DNA of 64,000 bases from Lactarius indigo (GCA_025766275.1 JAFKAC010000072.1:62001-126000), one strand, 5' to 3'. Counted from the first letter of the stretch, positions 1-10,342 are shown. The notes: generated by a model not told the origin, from the sequence alone. A program made the numbers and translations.

Positions 1-2294
1 CTATGTCTTCACAAAAATCAACTACAGTTTTCCATCCCCCCCTGCTAAGACATCTACCAAAACCATCTCATTTTCCAAATCACTCAAAAGGTCTTCCAAT
101 TTTTCTTTCCTTATCACCTTTCACTTTTTCAGGAAGCCAGTATTAGATCTGGCTTTTGAAAGCCATTCTGCAGAAACACCCTTTGGAGGGTCCTGTGTTG
201 TGTTAGCTTTGGCAGATCAGATGACATTCCAAATCACCTTATCTATGAGCTTTTGAATCACAGGCTGTAAGAGCACCATGTTTTTTGGGACCTCACTGAA
301 ACCTCTGTTGGAGGGCCCTGTCATTTCCCTCTGATGTTGACCTGCATCAGAATCTGTTTTGCTGAGGAATGAAACTCCCTTCCAGAATTCAGAGCACATC
401 TACAGGCATTGGTTTAGTGCCCTGGTTAGGCATTAGTTTTGATCCACACACTGCCTCCTTAAAGTTGTTCTCCTCTAACTCAGAGACACACTTTTGTGTC
501 TCTGAATCATTTCCCTGCATGGTAGATGGAAGCATGTTTCAGCAACACAATCAGGTGCTGCCAATAAGCTCGCAGTGACCCAATAAGTTTCTGCTGATAA
601 ACTTACAATGGCCCAATCAGGTGCTGCCAATAAGCTCGCAGTGGCCTATCAGTTGCTGCCCATAAACCTGTTGCTGCCGATCAAGTTGCAGTGGCCCAAT
701 CAAGTGCTACTGATAAAATTACAATGGCCCAATCAGGTGCTGCCGATGAATTCGCAGTAGCCCAATAAGTTGCTACCAATAAACTTACAACAGCCCAATC
801 AGGTGCTGCCGATAAACTTGCACCAGCCTAATTAGGTGATGCCGATAAACTTTGTGGTAGCCCAATAGCCCAATCAGGTGCCGCTGATAAGCTCACAGCA
901 GCCTAATAAGATCATGGCCATAAGCTTGCCATGGCCCAATCAGCAACTTTTGATATATTTGGAATGGTCCAGTCAGGTGCTACCAATAAGCTTGTAGCAG
1001 CCTACCTGGTGATGCAATAAACTCGTAGCTGCCAAATCAGATGCTGCTAGGAGAAACAATGTGATGGCCTATATTATATACCCACACTAGCTGCCGACAG
1101 AACCTGAACACTCTGATAGGACAGTTGACAATATATCTGCATGGGCCATGATTACAGACCTGCATATGCACTCTGTACTACCTCCCCCTGGATCTACTAC
1201 CAGCTCTTTTCCATGTCAACATCCATGCTCGGTCTAACCAAAGATGAACAAACTCTTCACCACCATGCCGCTATGCTCAAAAATGGGCTAGAAGCATACT
1301 GCACATGCACACACTAAGACGAAATATAGTGGAAGAATTTATTGAGAGCACCCTTGGTATCCTAGTGTGCTTTCCATCTGCTTCTACAAGCTAAGCTCAG
1401 ATGTTTCTAGAGAGAATCCATGAACTATTTTGTTGATGCGAATACAAGTCCTACACCTCCCCGTGTTCACCCACTCCTATTGAGCCTTGCTTTGATGTTC
1501 AACGAGTCTGAAACCTCCCTGAACATGAGAGCTGTCTCTGAGGATAATTCAAAGGTGTTAAGTAGCAACTATTATACTTCACCCAAAGATCTTCCACTGC
1601 TGGACATACATCTACCTGGTCAAAATGGTACGGTACTGTTCTCTGATGTTCATGGGTCTCTACTTACATCGGCAGCTTCCTGTGGCAAATGTATGGCACC
1701 TAAGCTTCAAGAAGGTTCAGCAATGGTAAGCAATGTAGCAATGAGTATCCTGTTGGCAGCTTCCATTCTGGAATCTATGGCACCTGAACCTCAAGACGAT
1801 TCAACAGAGGTTGACCATTCAATAGTCACTATTCCTAGCAATGGGAAGAAGCAGCAGTGTGCTGCTGGTGGCAGTCTTCAGAGTGAGTCCCATATTTTAT
1901 CCCACAGATGTGCTGAGAAATAAAATTGCTGCCAAAGAAATTGTCACAAGATTGGCAGAAAAACAAAAAGCTGCCGATGACTGTACTAAAGCAATCACCG
2001 GTACTATGCCAAAGAGACAAGATAATGGAAACGTAAGTGATTGGATTGAAACATAAAGCTGGCCCTAAGATCCAAGATCTATTATTCCTGCAGGTTCTAC
2101 ATGACACTCCAAATACCTGTAGTTCAAAGGTAGCTAGGCTACGAGATAAAGCCAAGGGTAAGATGGATAAGCACACAAACCCGCCAAAGGGAGATGGGCC
2201 AAATGTTAGGGACGAGGGGAAGCAGTCCAAGACAGTGTTTATAAAGGACAAGCCTTCGCCCCAAGAAAAGAACGCCGATGAAAGCAGGGAGGAA
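1..2294 (+). repeat. Left copy of a 2.3-kb direct repeat (KDZ-island unit)
   Basis: This segment is repeated in the same orientation at 57218-59495, with only scattered substitutions and small indels. It begins in the middle of the unit because the window starts there; the right copy lies directly behind the KDZ island, so the left copy is probably the tail of a second island lying outside the window. It contains a 33-bp minisatellite (545-1035) and the start of a spliced hypothetical gene. The right copy ends at an inserted LTR, so the true right boundary of the unit is unknown. Bases 1-540 hold no convincing gene. Confidence 0.9.
545..1035 (+). repeat. 33-bp minisatellite, about 15 degenerate units
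   Basis: Units resemble CTGCCGATAAGCTCGCAGTG followed by GCCCAATCAGGTG. Most units keep the 33-bp length, with a few shortened. No reading frame runs through the array. A paralogous array sits at 57750-58240. The same core (CTGCCGAT...TGGCCCAAT) occurs inverted and dispersed at 2.7-3.2 kb and inside the satellite at 42.4-43.5 kb. Confidence 0.85.
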
Positions 2295-2596
2295 GGCAAT
2301 GAGCTGGCAATGTCATGTGTGTTCACTGAAGCTTACATCTGGTTTTACACTCATCGCACATACTGTCAGTTTGAGGTGAAGACAATGATAGTGTCGTCAG
2401 AGACCTAGAAAAAGAGGTCCACGCTCTGAAAAGTAGATGCGAGGGGCAAGACAAGATGATTGAGGATCTGAAATCGAGATGTGAGATACATGAGAGGGTC
2501 CTTGAGATGCTTTGGCAGGAAATTGTGCAGCTTCATGACAGCCAGAAGACTCTAAATACCATGTATGATGGAAAGAGCTATGATTTCATGCCATAA
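1420..2596 (+). CDS. Hypothetical spliced gene with C-terminal coiled coil
   Basis: I do not recognise the family. The first open segment (1420-1923) starts MNYFVDANTSPTPPRVHPLL and is Ser/Pro rich. Candidate short introns are about 1627-1675 (ending TACATCGGCAG) and 1727-1760 (GTAAGC to TTGGCAG; GTAAGT in the sister copy). Further open segments follow at 2037-2290 (Lys-rich, DKAKGK) and 2390-2596, the latter a heptad-like coiled coil containing DLEKEVHALKSRCE and ending SYDFMP before TAA. The sister copy at 58615 keeps the same reading frames but loses the coiled coil to an LTR junction at 59495. Conservation of frame between copies suggests a real coding gene; exon joins are by eye. Confidence 0.45.
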
Positions 2597-2654
2597 CTAT
2601 AGTTCAAGTAGACCCTGTGGCTATTGCAAGTGTAATCAGGTTCATCAGCATCAA

Positions 2655-3300
2655 TCATACATGCCGATTATGGGCCCACACGAGATATATGTTCAGCAGC
2701 CATTGCCACCTACTGTGGGCCATTACGAGCTAATTGGCAGTAGCACAAATGCCTTCCTACGGGCCCAGACATGTATATTGTCAGATACATGATAGGTTGA
2801 ATTGGGCCAATGCGAGCTCATCGGCAGAATATACAAGTGGCCATCATAGGCTAATACAAGCTAGTTGGCAGAATACACGCATGGCTGTCATAGGCCCACA
2901 TGAGATATATGTTCAGCAGCTGTCACCACCTGCTATGGGCCATCACAATATCATCGGCAACAGCACAAGCTTGGTCTTATGTGCGCATCGTTGGCCTACA
3001 CAAAGCTTTTGTTTGGCAGCTTTCCTGCTTGCCCTGGGCCATTACAATTGCATCAGCAGCAGCAAATGCCAATCCTATGGGCCCATACATGCATATTGTC
3101 AACGACATTGCAAGTTAATTCTGGGCCAATACAAGCTCATTGCCAGATACCCCCCATTTGTCCTGGGCCTATACATGGACCTTGTGCAGTTTCCCTATGT
3201 GTTTGGTTGGCATACAATGCCTATACAGAATACATATTCATGGGCCCATACATCTATATGCACTTAAGTCACACAACGGGCCCACATGGGCTTTGCCAAT
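2655..3300 (+). repeat. Array of TGGGCC...ATCGGCAG modules
   Basis: The phrase GGCCCACACGAGATATATG recurs about 231 bp apart (near 2668 and 2899). Inside the larger period lie shorter modules such as TGGGCCAATGCGAGCTCATC followed by GGCAG, which is the reverse complement of the 33-bp unit at 545-1035. Overlapping open frames in all phases are a by-product of the repeat and are not called as genes. Confidence 0.7.
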
Positions 3301-3484
3301 GCGCTCGTGAAATTGTCACGTGGGCTCTGCCAAGTACAATGACCCAAATCTGCGTCATGGGCTCGCTGCTAGTACCTTTGATGACTAGGGGACACCTTGG
3401 CTGTATTTGCCCTTCCCCGTAAGTTGTCTGCAATTTGGGGCATGGTGTTCCTGCAGAACCGTCCAAGTCAGACACTACGCCCAT
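3301..3484. other. Junction sequence, no feature seen
   Basis: Non-repetitive stretch between the module array and the truncated 3' side of retroelement G1. I see no gene, LTR end or target duplication here, so how G1 was truncated is unclear. Confidence 0.5.
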
Positions 3485-3489
3485 ACAAG

Positions 3490-5568
3490 CATAACATTGA
3501 GGAATATGTTGTCTGGGAGTATGGTAATGTGGTTGTTATCTGTGGTGCCATCATTGTAGTTGGGGTGCCTAGATAACAAGTCGGCTTGTGTATTCTTTGT
3601 ACCAGGGATATGTTTAAGCATGAAATTGTATTCTGAGAGCTCTTGGAATTCTCAGGCCACCCTTCTGTTTATTTTTCTTGGTTCCTTCCAGTACTGGAGG
3701 TTGGCGTGATTGGTATGTATGATTATGATGTGGGGGGAGCCTATGAGGTACTTGTGCCATGTTCACAATGCCTTAACAATTGTGAGTAGCTCACAGTCAT
3801 AAATGTTGTAATTGTGTTCAGCCTCCATGAGAGATTCGGAGTAGAACGCCACTGGATGAAGTTTCTGATCTTCCCCTTTTTGGTTTAATACAGCTCCTAG
3901 GGCATAGCTGGAGGTGTCCACTTCGATTTCGAAAGGTTGATCTAGCTGGGGAAATAAGAGTACCAGTTCACTGCTGATATGGTCTTTGATGGGATCGAAT
4001 GCTTTCTGCCTCACCTCTGTCCAGTCCCAAGGTACGTCTTTCTTTGTAAGGTCATGCAGAGGTCTTGCAATGGTCGAAAATCCCCTTATGAAGCGCCTGT
4101 AGAAGTTGCAGAATCCTAAGAAGGCCCACACTTCCTTAAGTGATGTTGGTGCTTTCCAGTCTCTTACCCCTTGGACTTTGATGGGGTCCATATGTAGTCT
4201 GCCATGCCCAATGATAAGCCCTAGGTATTCCACCTCGTGGACTTCAAACACGAATTTTTCTGGCTTGACATAGAGATCGTGCTCATCACAAAGATCCAGC
4301 ACTTGGTGGAGTACACACCTATGATGGTTCAAGTTATCTGGTGTTGCTATTAATATGTCATCCATGTATATGATGACTTCCCCCATTAATACCAGTTCTC
4401 GAAAGATGGTATCCATCATGGTTTGGAAAGTACTGGGGGAATTTGTCAGGCTGAAGAACATTACTCTTGGTTCAAATAGTCCTTGATTGGTCTTGAACAC
4501 TGCTTTCCATTCATCCCCTTCTTTGATGTGGACATTGTTGTATCCCCATTGTATATCCAGTTTTGAATATAGTCGTGCACTTCAAATCTGATCAATGAGT
4601 TTGGGGATAAGGGGGAGTGGATAGTGGTTTTTTACAGTGACATCATTGAGATGTCGATAGTCTTGTACAGGGTGTAGCTTTCCATCCTTCTTCTTGATAA
4701 AGAAGAATGGAGATGTGTAGGGAGATTTTGATGGTTGGATGTATTGTTTTTCCAGGTGTTCGGTGACAAATTCTGAGAGTTTTTCAGTTTCCGGAATCGT
4801 CAATGGATACACTTTGCAGTCCATAGTCTTGGGGGCTTCAGGGATTAGGTCAATTGCATGATCCCATGTTCTTGATGGGGGAAAGCGTTGTGATGCTTCC
4901 TTGCTAAAGACCTTCTGATGTCTCCAATATTCTTTGGGGACCATCTCTTTGAATGTCTTTTGGGGCTTCTTTGCTGCTTCTTGTTGGGCTAATTCTGAGG
5001 CTGTGGTTGTTTTGCACAATCGGATATGTGGGTTGCCTTCTTGTTCCAACTGTTCCCAGGCCAACTCCAATGCCTTAATGGTGGATTCCATAGGCATGGC
5101 TTTGTCTGACAAATTGAGGCTGGTGACTATGACTGGTTGGAATTCTTTGTTGATAGTGGCATCTCGCCAGTGGAATTTTGGTTCAAAAGCTGTGAACCAG
5201 GGGTACCCAAGGATGACTTCGTCACTTCCTAGGTCAGTGACAAGAAATCGGAGGTTTTGGACTTTGTCTCCAGTTCAAATGGTTAAATCTGTAAAGGAGG
5301 TAATTTCTCCTCCCTGATTGTGGGTCCTGTCTACATTCCATATTTTGATAGGTTGTTCTGTGGGTAGCCAGGTGATCTTGAGTCATTTTAGGAGGTTCAT
5401 GTTTATGAAGTTGTCCGTTGCTCCTGAATCAATCAAGACATTTTGTTTGGCCGTCATGTGTGCAGATTTGAAAAGAACTGGAATTTGCATGGATCGGAAT
5501 CTGCTAGTATACATGCTAAGTTTAAGAGCTCTAGCCCAGGCTGCCAGGTTCAAGCATTGAGAAAATCC
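3490..5568 (-). pseudogene. G1 pol: protease, reverse transcriptase, RNase H
   Basis: Pol is read in the -1 frame from the heptamer at 5562-5568. In order: an aspartic protease with VLIDSGATDNFI (about 5400-5450), the ILGYPW strand that ends Ty3 proteases, RT motifs KKDGKLHPVQDYRHLN, LDIQWGYNNV, VMFFSLTNSPSTFQTMM and YMDDILI (catalytic MDD), then RNase H with IYDCELLTIVKAL. Interruptions I can place are TGA near 5386, 5277, at 4582-4584 (LIDQI-stop-SARLYSKL), at 3763-3765 (KAL-stop-TW) and near 3650 (RRVA-stop-EFQEL). The last two TGAs are also present in the related copy at 16 kb. Arg is the usual residue at several of these sites. Integrase is missing. Confidence 0.9.
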
Positions 5569-7225
5569 TTTTTCTGCTCAAATAATTTGTCCACCATGAG
5601 CTTGTGGACTTCAGGACTTTGAGTGAAGAGGGCAGCAACTTGTGCCTCTGCTTGTTCTTCATTTGAGAGGGGTCGTGAGGCTGTCATAGAGATTGTGGCC
5701 ATAGTTGGGGTGGAAGTGGTGGTGTCTGCTACTTTGGTGGTCATTGCCAGTTTCTGAGGGCAAAAGTGTGAAATGTGTCCTTGTCCCCAGCAGCGGAAGC
5801 ATCTTCCTTCCTTTTGGAGTTGCTTCTTTTCATCATCCATCATGGCGGCACAGGCCCAGGTATGGCTCACGTCCATCACATTTGGGTCTCTGGTTTTGTT
5901 TAGTGTAGATAGCCACTGGTCTCGAGAGGCCCCTCCTCTTTTATCGCCTTTTCCTTTGGTGAGTTTGTCTTTAAGGAGGAGGTATTCAGCTTGTTGGAGG
6001 GTGACCACTGCTTTCCAATCTTCCCATGTTATCAGGTGATGGAATTTGATGGTGTTGACCATGAGTGCCCCTGGCAGTCCTTTCTGGAAAATTTCCAGGG
6101 TAGTGGCTTTGTCTTTGTTGTATCCTGCTTTATTTGCCAGATTGGAGAATTTGGCAATGTATGTGTCGATGTCTTCTTTTTCCATTCGAAGAGTTTGAAT
6201 GGAGTGTCGCACTTTTTGTTGCTGAGTAGTATCAGTGTATGCTTGGATGAAACGTGTCTCTATGGTGTTCCATAGGTTTTCGGCATTCATAGCCACCCCC
6301 CCTGCTAGTTGGTCTACCAGCCATTGGATTTGTTCTTCCACCCAGTCATCTACTAATGGTCCTCTGATGTACAAGAGGAGGGTCATTGCTCAGGAATAGG
6401 GGAGTATGAGCTGTTGGACATTTGGGTTCATTCCTCGGTATAGGGCAAAAGCGTTGAGGAATGCTCAGCTGGTTTCTTGGTCTCTGGTGAATTCTGGGGG
6501 TGGATTTCCACTGAGTCATCCATTCAGGGGTGGGGCTCCTCCAGCAGCATCAGCGATGCCTCCAGCGCCTCCTCCACCTCCGCCTCCACCTCCAGGTGCA
6601 CTGCCTCCACCTCCAGGTGCACCACCTCCACCTCCAGGCACACCACCTCCATGATGGCCTCCTGTGCTTCCTGAAGGGCTGCCTCCACCTGCCAGCATAC
6701 CTCCTCCCAGAGGATGTCCTCCACCACCTGCAGGATTGGCCACCAAAGTGGACCCTGAGGGCTGGGAGCTTGTTGGGAGTTGTGTGCTGGTGAGGGTGGT
6801 CAAGAGTTGTGTTGCAGACATGTTGGCATATGACATGAAGTCGACTGGTCTTTGAACTGTGGGGGTGAGAGTGGGGTTGTCTTCGGATGCTGAATCAGGT
6901 TCTTCAACATCTGAGTTGGTGTCAATGGCTTGAATATGGCCTTTTCCTGGTCCTAGTCCTAGATGCACAGGGACCGGTTTGTATGAGTACCAGGAGTGCT
7001 TCAAGTCTGAGTAAGTGATGTAGGCCCAAATATGCTGATCTTCAATGTATTCAATCAGCTCATATGTGAGTTTGTCAGGGTTGTAAATGTAGTATCCTTC
7101 GTTGTGTGGGGTGTTCCTCCAAAGGGCAGTTCCTTTGATGGAGGGTTGGAGATCATCATGTGGATGTTGTTTCAGGTATTCCTAGACAAACTGGGTTTGG
7201 CTTCGGCTGGTGAGAGCCACAGTGT
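5550..7225 (-). pseudogene. G1 gag with zinc knuckle
   Basis: Capsid-like Gag. The N-terminal part (about 7225-6516) has YYIYNPDKLTYELIEYIED and a Gly-rich run of (GGGG)n type; the capsid region follows (LLLYIRGPLVDDWVEEQ) and then a CCHC knuckle CFRCWGQGHISHFC near 5790. It ends KKDFLNA then TGA at 5550-5552, just past the frameshift heptamer. In-frame TGA occurs at 6516-6518 and near 6461 and 6387, and one TAG near 7180. No ATG is forced by the sequence; the start is inferred from the open frame. Confidence 0.8.
5562..5568 (-). promoter_or_regulatory. Candidate -1 frameshift site GGATTTT (G1)
   Basis: On the minus strand GGATTTT precedes the gag stop by three sense codons (ctc aat gct tga after ttt). 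Gag reads GAT TTT, pol reads GGA TTT T in the -1 frame and is open directly into protease. GGATTTT is a known type of -1 slip site in some RNA viruses. Three other Ty3 families in this window have the equivalent heptamer at the same place. Confidence 0.65.
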
Positions 7226-7234
7226 GCAACTGGG

Positions 7235-7247
7235 AGACTAGACTTAA
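7235..7247 (-). promoter_or_regulatory. Primer-binding site, self-priming type (G1)
   Basis: The minus-strand internal region begins TTAAGTCTAGTCTCC directly after the LTR, without the TGG expected of a tRNA primer site. AAGTCTAGTCT (complement of 7235-7245) is perfectly complementary over 11 nt to the LTR sequence at 7481-7491, about 34 nt downstream of a TATTTAAA box on the minus strand, hence near the predicted 5' end of the transcript. This is the arrangement of Tf1-type self-priming. Confidence 0.6.
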
Positions 7248-7831
7248 TGTAACGCCACTACAGGGGTGTTGGGTACAACCTGTACCAAGTCAGTCTATAT
7301 GTGGTAGTACAAGCTTAATGGCCCAACTTCAGTAGGATGATGCACAAGGATCACAAGGACACAAGTCACTTGGATTGTAGAGGAAGGCTAAGGTTCAAAG
7401 ACCTAGCAAAAAGGGAGGGATTGCAAGACAAGGAATGGCACAAAGGTGTTCCACGTTAGACAAGTGTAGTATTACACAAGAAGTCTAGTCTACCGTATGA
7501 GCTAGATAGGACTAGGTTTAAATATGAGTTGGACTGTATGGCAGCTGCAAACAGATGGCACCATCGCTCAATTAAGGGATAAAGGGAAAGACATAAAAGG
7601 AACAAGGCATAGATATAGTGGGAACAAAGGTGAATCACATGGGGTTGTGTGTGAGTGGGAATGAGATGGAAACTAGCACATGTCAAGCTTTATCAAAAGA
7701 GGTTGTTGATAAGCAAGGCATGTGAGAGGAACTGGGTAATCATATGGTCCGCGTAATCGTACAAGGCTCATAATGTATTGGGAAGGGGATAGTAAAGTAA
7801 GGAAAGAATGAGTCCAGAAGAAATTGTAACA
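7248..7831 (-). repeat. LTR-A, 5' LTR of G1 (584 bp)
   Basis: Bounded by TGTAACGCC and AATTGTAACA in plus-strand reading. The minus-strand sense contains a TATTTAAA box and the 11-nt sequence complementary to the adjacent primer site. Homologous LTRs are at 19914 (split), 25837-26429 and 35938-36525. Confidence 0.9.
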
Positions 7832-8235
7832 AAAGGAATGTGCATAAGGAGAACAAGGTGTACAGAACAAAAGAAAGTCTAGATAAGTATGATATCATAG
7901 TGACATCACAATAAAGATAACACTGTAAAGGGAACAAAGGATGAAGTACAATGAAGAGTCCAGAGTAGTCCATATGATGTCATTGTACAGTGATGTCATC
8001 GAAGCGCTAGATTGTACAGATCAAATCTAATCTACATAAGTCCAGTATATCTAATCTATAGCAGGCTGTTATCTGCAAGTCCATTTGAGCTGCTAAGTGT
8101 ACACAGGCTACTTATCAACAGAACAAGGCATATAGAACAAAAGAAAGTCTAGACAAGTATGATATCATACTGACATCACAATAAAGATAACACTAGAAAG
8201 GGAACAAAGGATGAAGTACAATGAAGAGTCTGGAG
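7832..8235 (+). repeat. Repeat R-C, one full and one split unit
   Basis: A unit of roughly 250-290 bp (GAACAAGG...CTTATCAACA) occurs once at about 7850-8124 and starts again at 8125. The second unit is cut at 8235 by a solo LTR and by element G2, and resumes at 15825. The unit ends in CAACA and may be an old LTR, but I cannot define its start. A fragment in the other orientation lies at 24972-25140. Confidence 0.55.
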
Positions 8236-8772
8236 TGTTGAGACACGACTGTTAAAGTCACATGTCTCATGGGATCTGATTGAGTCAGCCCACATACTAT
8301 ATACGGTATCTGTCCCTTATGGACTTATGGACACTCTGGACTCATATGGACCGCTTTTGTTTATCTTTATTGTTAGATCCATATATGGTTCTTATTGTTC
8401 TTTCTATTATTAAGATACTGAGCTTCCCTGTTTAAGGCAGCTATTGTTCTCTGCCATCCAATGGCATTTCTCCCTCTGGCGCACAGACCACCTGTATTGT
8501 GTTTGGGTCACCAGTGTGCACAGACCATTATTATCTAAGTGTCCTGTATATAAGGACTGCTGTTTTCGCCTCTACACTTCAGAGTTCCTTCTACCTCTAA
8601 AGTGTAAGTTCCTTTCCTCTTTACTTCTCTATTACCTTTGCTCATAGATGTTCCTTTATAGTAACTTGTCTACTAGGTATGCAGTTGTAATAGAGTTCCT
8701 TCTACCTCTGAAGTTAACTTGTCTACTAGCTGTTCAAGCTTATCTCTTGCTTGTTAGTTCTGTGCTTCAACA
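8236..8772 (+). mobile_element. Solo LTR-B (537 bp), target duplication TGGAG
   Basis: Starts TGTTGAGACACGACTG and ends TGCTTCAACA. TGGAG is present on both sides (8231-8235 and 8773-8777). It lies within repeat R-C and next to G2, whose own target duplication AGTAG overlaps the copied TGGAG; both therefore inserted within eight bases of each other. Homologues are at 20252-24737 (split) and 37599-38026. Confidence 0.9.
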
Positions 8773-8780
8773 TGGAGTAG

Positions 8781-9168
8781 TGTTACACACAGTAAGGTGT
8801 ATTGTTCGGATTCGAGTCTGAGATCGAATCAGAGTTCGGGTTATGCCGACAAATGGATGGCGGAGCGATGATGCACAAGATGAGAGGGAGTTGCAAGTCA
8901 ACGATGAGTGATCGTTCAGGTTCGTGAAGCCAAAAGATGTTTATATGAGAGAGTACTGCAGTTGAATACAGTAATTTGAGCTTAGAGCTCTTAGTACATG
9001 GAAACCTGTCCTTAAGTACTACTGGTAGAAGTCATATAGAAGCTACAAGAATGCCCTTCGAATCATACAGAAGGTGTGAGTCAACAGGTTGGAAGGATGT
9101 TTAAGAAGTGTCGAGAACGATCGAGAAGGAGTAAGAAAAGATGAGGGGTAAAAGTATGTAGTGTAACA
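8781..9168 (-). repeat. LTR-D, 3' LTR of G2 (388 bp)
   Basis: TGTTACACACAG to GTAGTGTAACA in plus-strand reading. Same length as the partner at 15437-15824. It has lost the perfect primer-complementary 11-mer (AATTTGAGCTT in place of AAGTCGAGCTT). Confidence 0.95.
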
Positions 9169-9184
9169 TCACCCCCTCCTTTAG
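9169..9184 (-). promoter_or_regulatory. Polypurine tract of G2
   Basis: Minus strand reads CTAAAGGAGGGGGTGA immediately before the 3' LTR TGTTAC. Equivalent tracts precede the 3' LTRs at 19914 and 35938 (GACAGGGGGYAA) and 31237 and 39470 (AAAAGGGGGTRR). Confidence 0.75.
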
Positions 9185-9201
9185 ATGCGTTGGTTGGTTT
9201 G

Positions 9202-10311
9202 TCAAATAAGGCGATCTTCACGGGCTTGCATTCGGCGACGTACTGCATCAGCAGGGTCTTCGCTGAAGGGGCGTGAGCGGCATGGCTTGGAGAAGAGACA
9301 GTGGGTATGGGGTACCTTGCATTTGTCTTGGCATTTGCGATGGGGTTGATGACACTTGGCATTGGCGTGGCCATACCTCTTGCACAAGTTGCATTGGGTG
9401 AACATGGTGCAGTCTTCTGTGGCATGGGTGGTGTGCTGGCACCAACGACAGAGGAGTTCGCTGTGGTGTTCTTCTATCTGCTGGAAGTGTTCTTGAACTT
9501 GCTGCCTAGTTTCGTCATTCGGCACCCACATGCGGTGATCTTCCTCGTTTTGAATGACCTGTTGGATGTGGTGGTATACATTATTTTCCCCCAGACGAGT
9601 TACTGACTCCTTAATCTCCACCATCGTCCCTGCAATCTCCTCTCTGAGCTTATCCAGGACGTCATGCTGACTCTGGAGGTCCTCTGACATAGTTCGATAT
9701 TGCTGCACTTCTGCTTGGACTTGCCAGTCGTCCATGATATGGAGGGCGCAATCGACGTTGGCACGCATTGTCATATCTGGGTTGAGGATATGGACTTGAT
9801 ATGGTTTGAGTGCTGCGTACCTGTTATTCTTCCTCTCTGCTCTCAATGACTCTTCATAGACATTTTGATTTTGACCCATGGTGCCGGAGATGGTGGGGTA
9901 TGGGGCAAACTGTTGATATTTGATGTACTTAGCTTGTATTGGGTGGCAGTTACTGGTGGAAATGTTGAAGTCATAGAAGCATTTGCTGTGGGGGTGATTG
10001 AAGTGCCAATCTTCTCCGGGATGGTCATTAGGGATACTAGAGTGTGGGGAAGTCTGGATTGGTGAGATAGATGGGAGCTCTTCAGCCAGCTGGGCATTGA
10101 TGAACTCGTCTTGGTGTATTTCTTCGATGGTGGGCGGTGGTGGTTCGACGTAGTTGGTAAAGAGGTTGGGGTGGAGTATCTGACGTAGTGTGGGGATGTC
10201 GCCTTCGGTGTGAGTTCCGGTACGGACTGCGATCCACAGCTGGGCGACAGCAGCTGCTTCTTGAACGATGTGGTTATAGTTGAGGAATAGTTGGGATGGA
10301 TGAGAAGACAT
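9202..10311 (-). CDS. ORF3 of G2: coiled coil and Cys/His cluster protein
   Basis: This 369-codon ORF has no internal stop, unlike the neighbouring gag and pol. It starts 31 nt after the pol stop (MSSHPSQLFLNYNHIVQ) and ends just before the polypurine tract, the place env takes in retroviruses, but I see no signal peptide or membrane segment. Residues about 200-260 look like a coiled coil (EDLQSQHDVLDKLREEIAG). Near residue 290 a cluster CRWCQHTTHATEDC continues to CNLCKRYGHANAKC and further Cys/His pairs, giving C-x2-C-x4-H-x4-C-x5-C-x2-C. The same spacing from the His onward occurs in the ORF3 of family G1 (19.6 and 35.7 kb). Likely a zinc-binding nucleic-acid protein; function unknown. The C-terminus is Arg-rich (DAVRRRMQAREDR). 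Confidence 0.75.
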   Translation of the reverse strand: MSSHPSQLFLNYNHIVQEAAAVAQLWIAVRTGTHTEGDIPTLRQILHPNLFTNYVEPPPPTIEEIHQDEFINAQLAEELPSISPIQTSPHSSIPNDHPGEDWHFNHPHSKCFYDFNISTSNCHPIQAKYIKYQQFAPYPTISGTMGQNQNVYEESLRAERKNNRYAALKPYQVHILNPDMTMRANVDCALHIMDDWQVQAEVQQYRTMSEDLQSQHDVLDKLREEIAGTMVEIKESVTRLGENNVYHHIQQVIQNEEDHRMWVPNDETRQQVQEHFQQIEEHHSELLCRWCQHTTHATEDCTMFTQCNLCKRYGHANAKCHQPHRKCQDKCKVPHTHCLFSKPCRSRPFSEDPADAVRRRMQAREDRLI

Positions 10312-10342
10312 TGCTATGAGGAGGGGAGATAGTTCGTTTCCT

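Larger units (their letters stand above)
3485..7831 (-). mobile_element. Ty3/Gypsy element G1, 3' truncated
   Basis: Minus-strand order is 5' LTR (7831-7248), leader, gag, -1 frameshift, protease, reverse transcriptase and RNase H, ending abruptly near 3485 before integrase. The missing half (integrase, chromodomain, ORF3, 3' LTR) is present in relatives of the same family at 16-20 kb and 35.4-36.5 kb. The LTR family (LTR-A) is shared by those copies. Decay is mostly TGA stops. Confidence 0.9.

Noticed and set aside
2565..3422. Open frames with GPHEIYVQQ repeats
   Set aside because: Readings of the module array; the frame shifts between units.
9202..10311. ORF3 as a retroviral env gene
   Set aside because: Position fits, but there is no signal peptide, hydrophobic membrane segment or cleavage site; a Cys/His cluster points to nucleic-acid binding.
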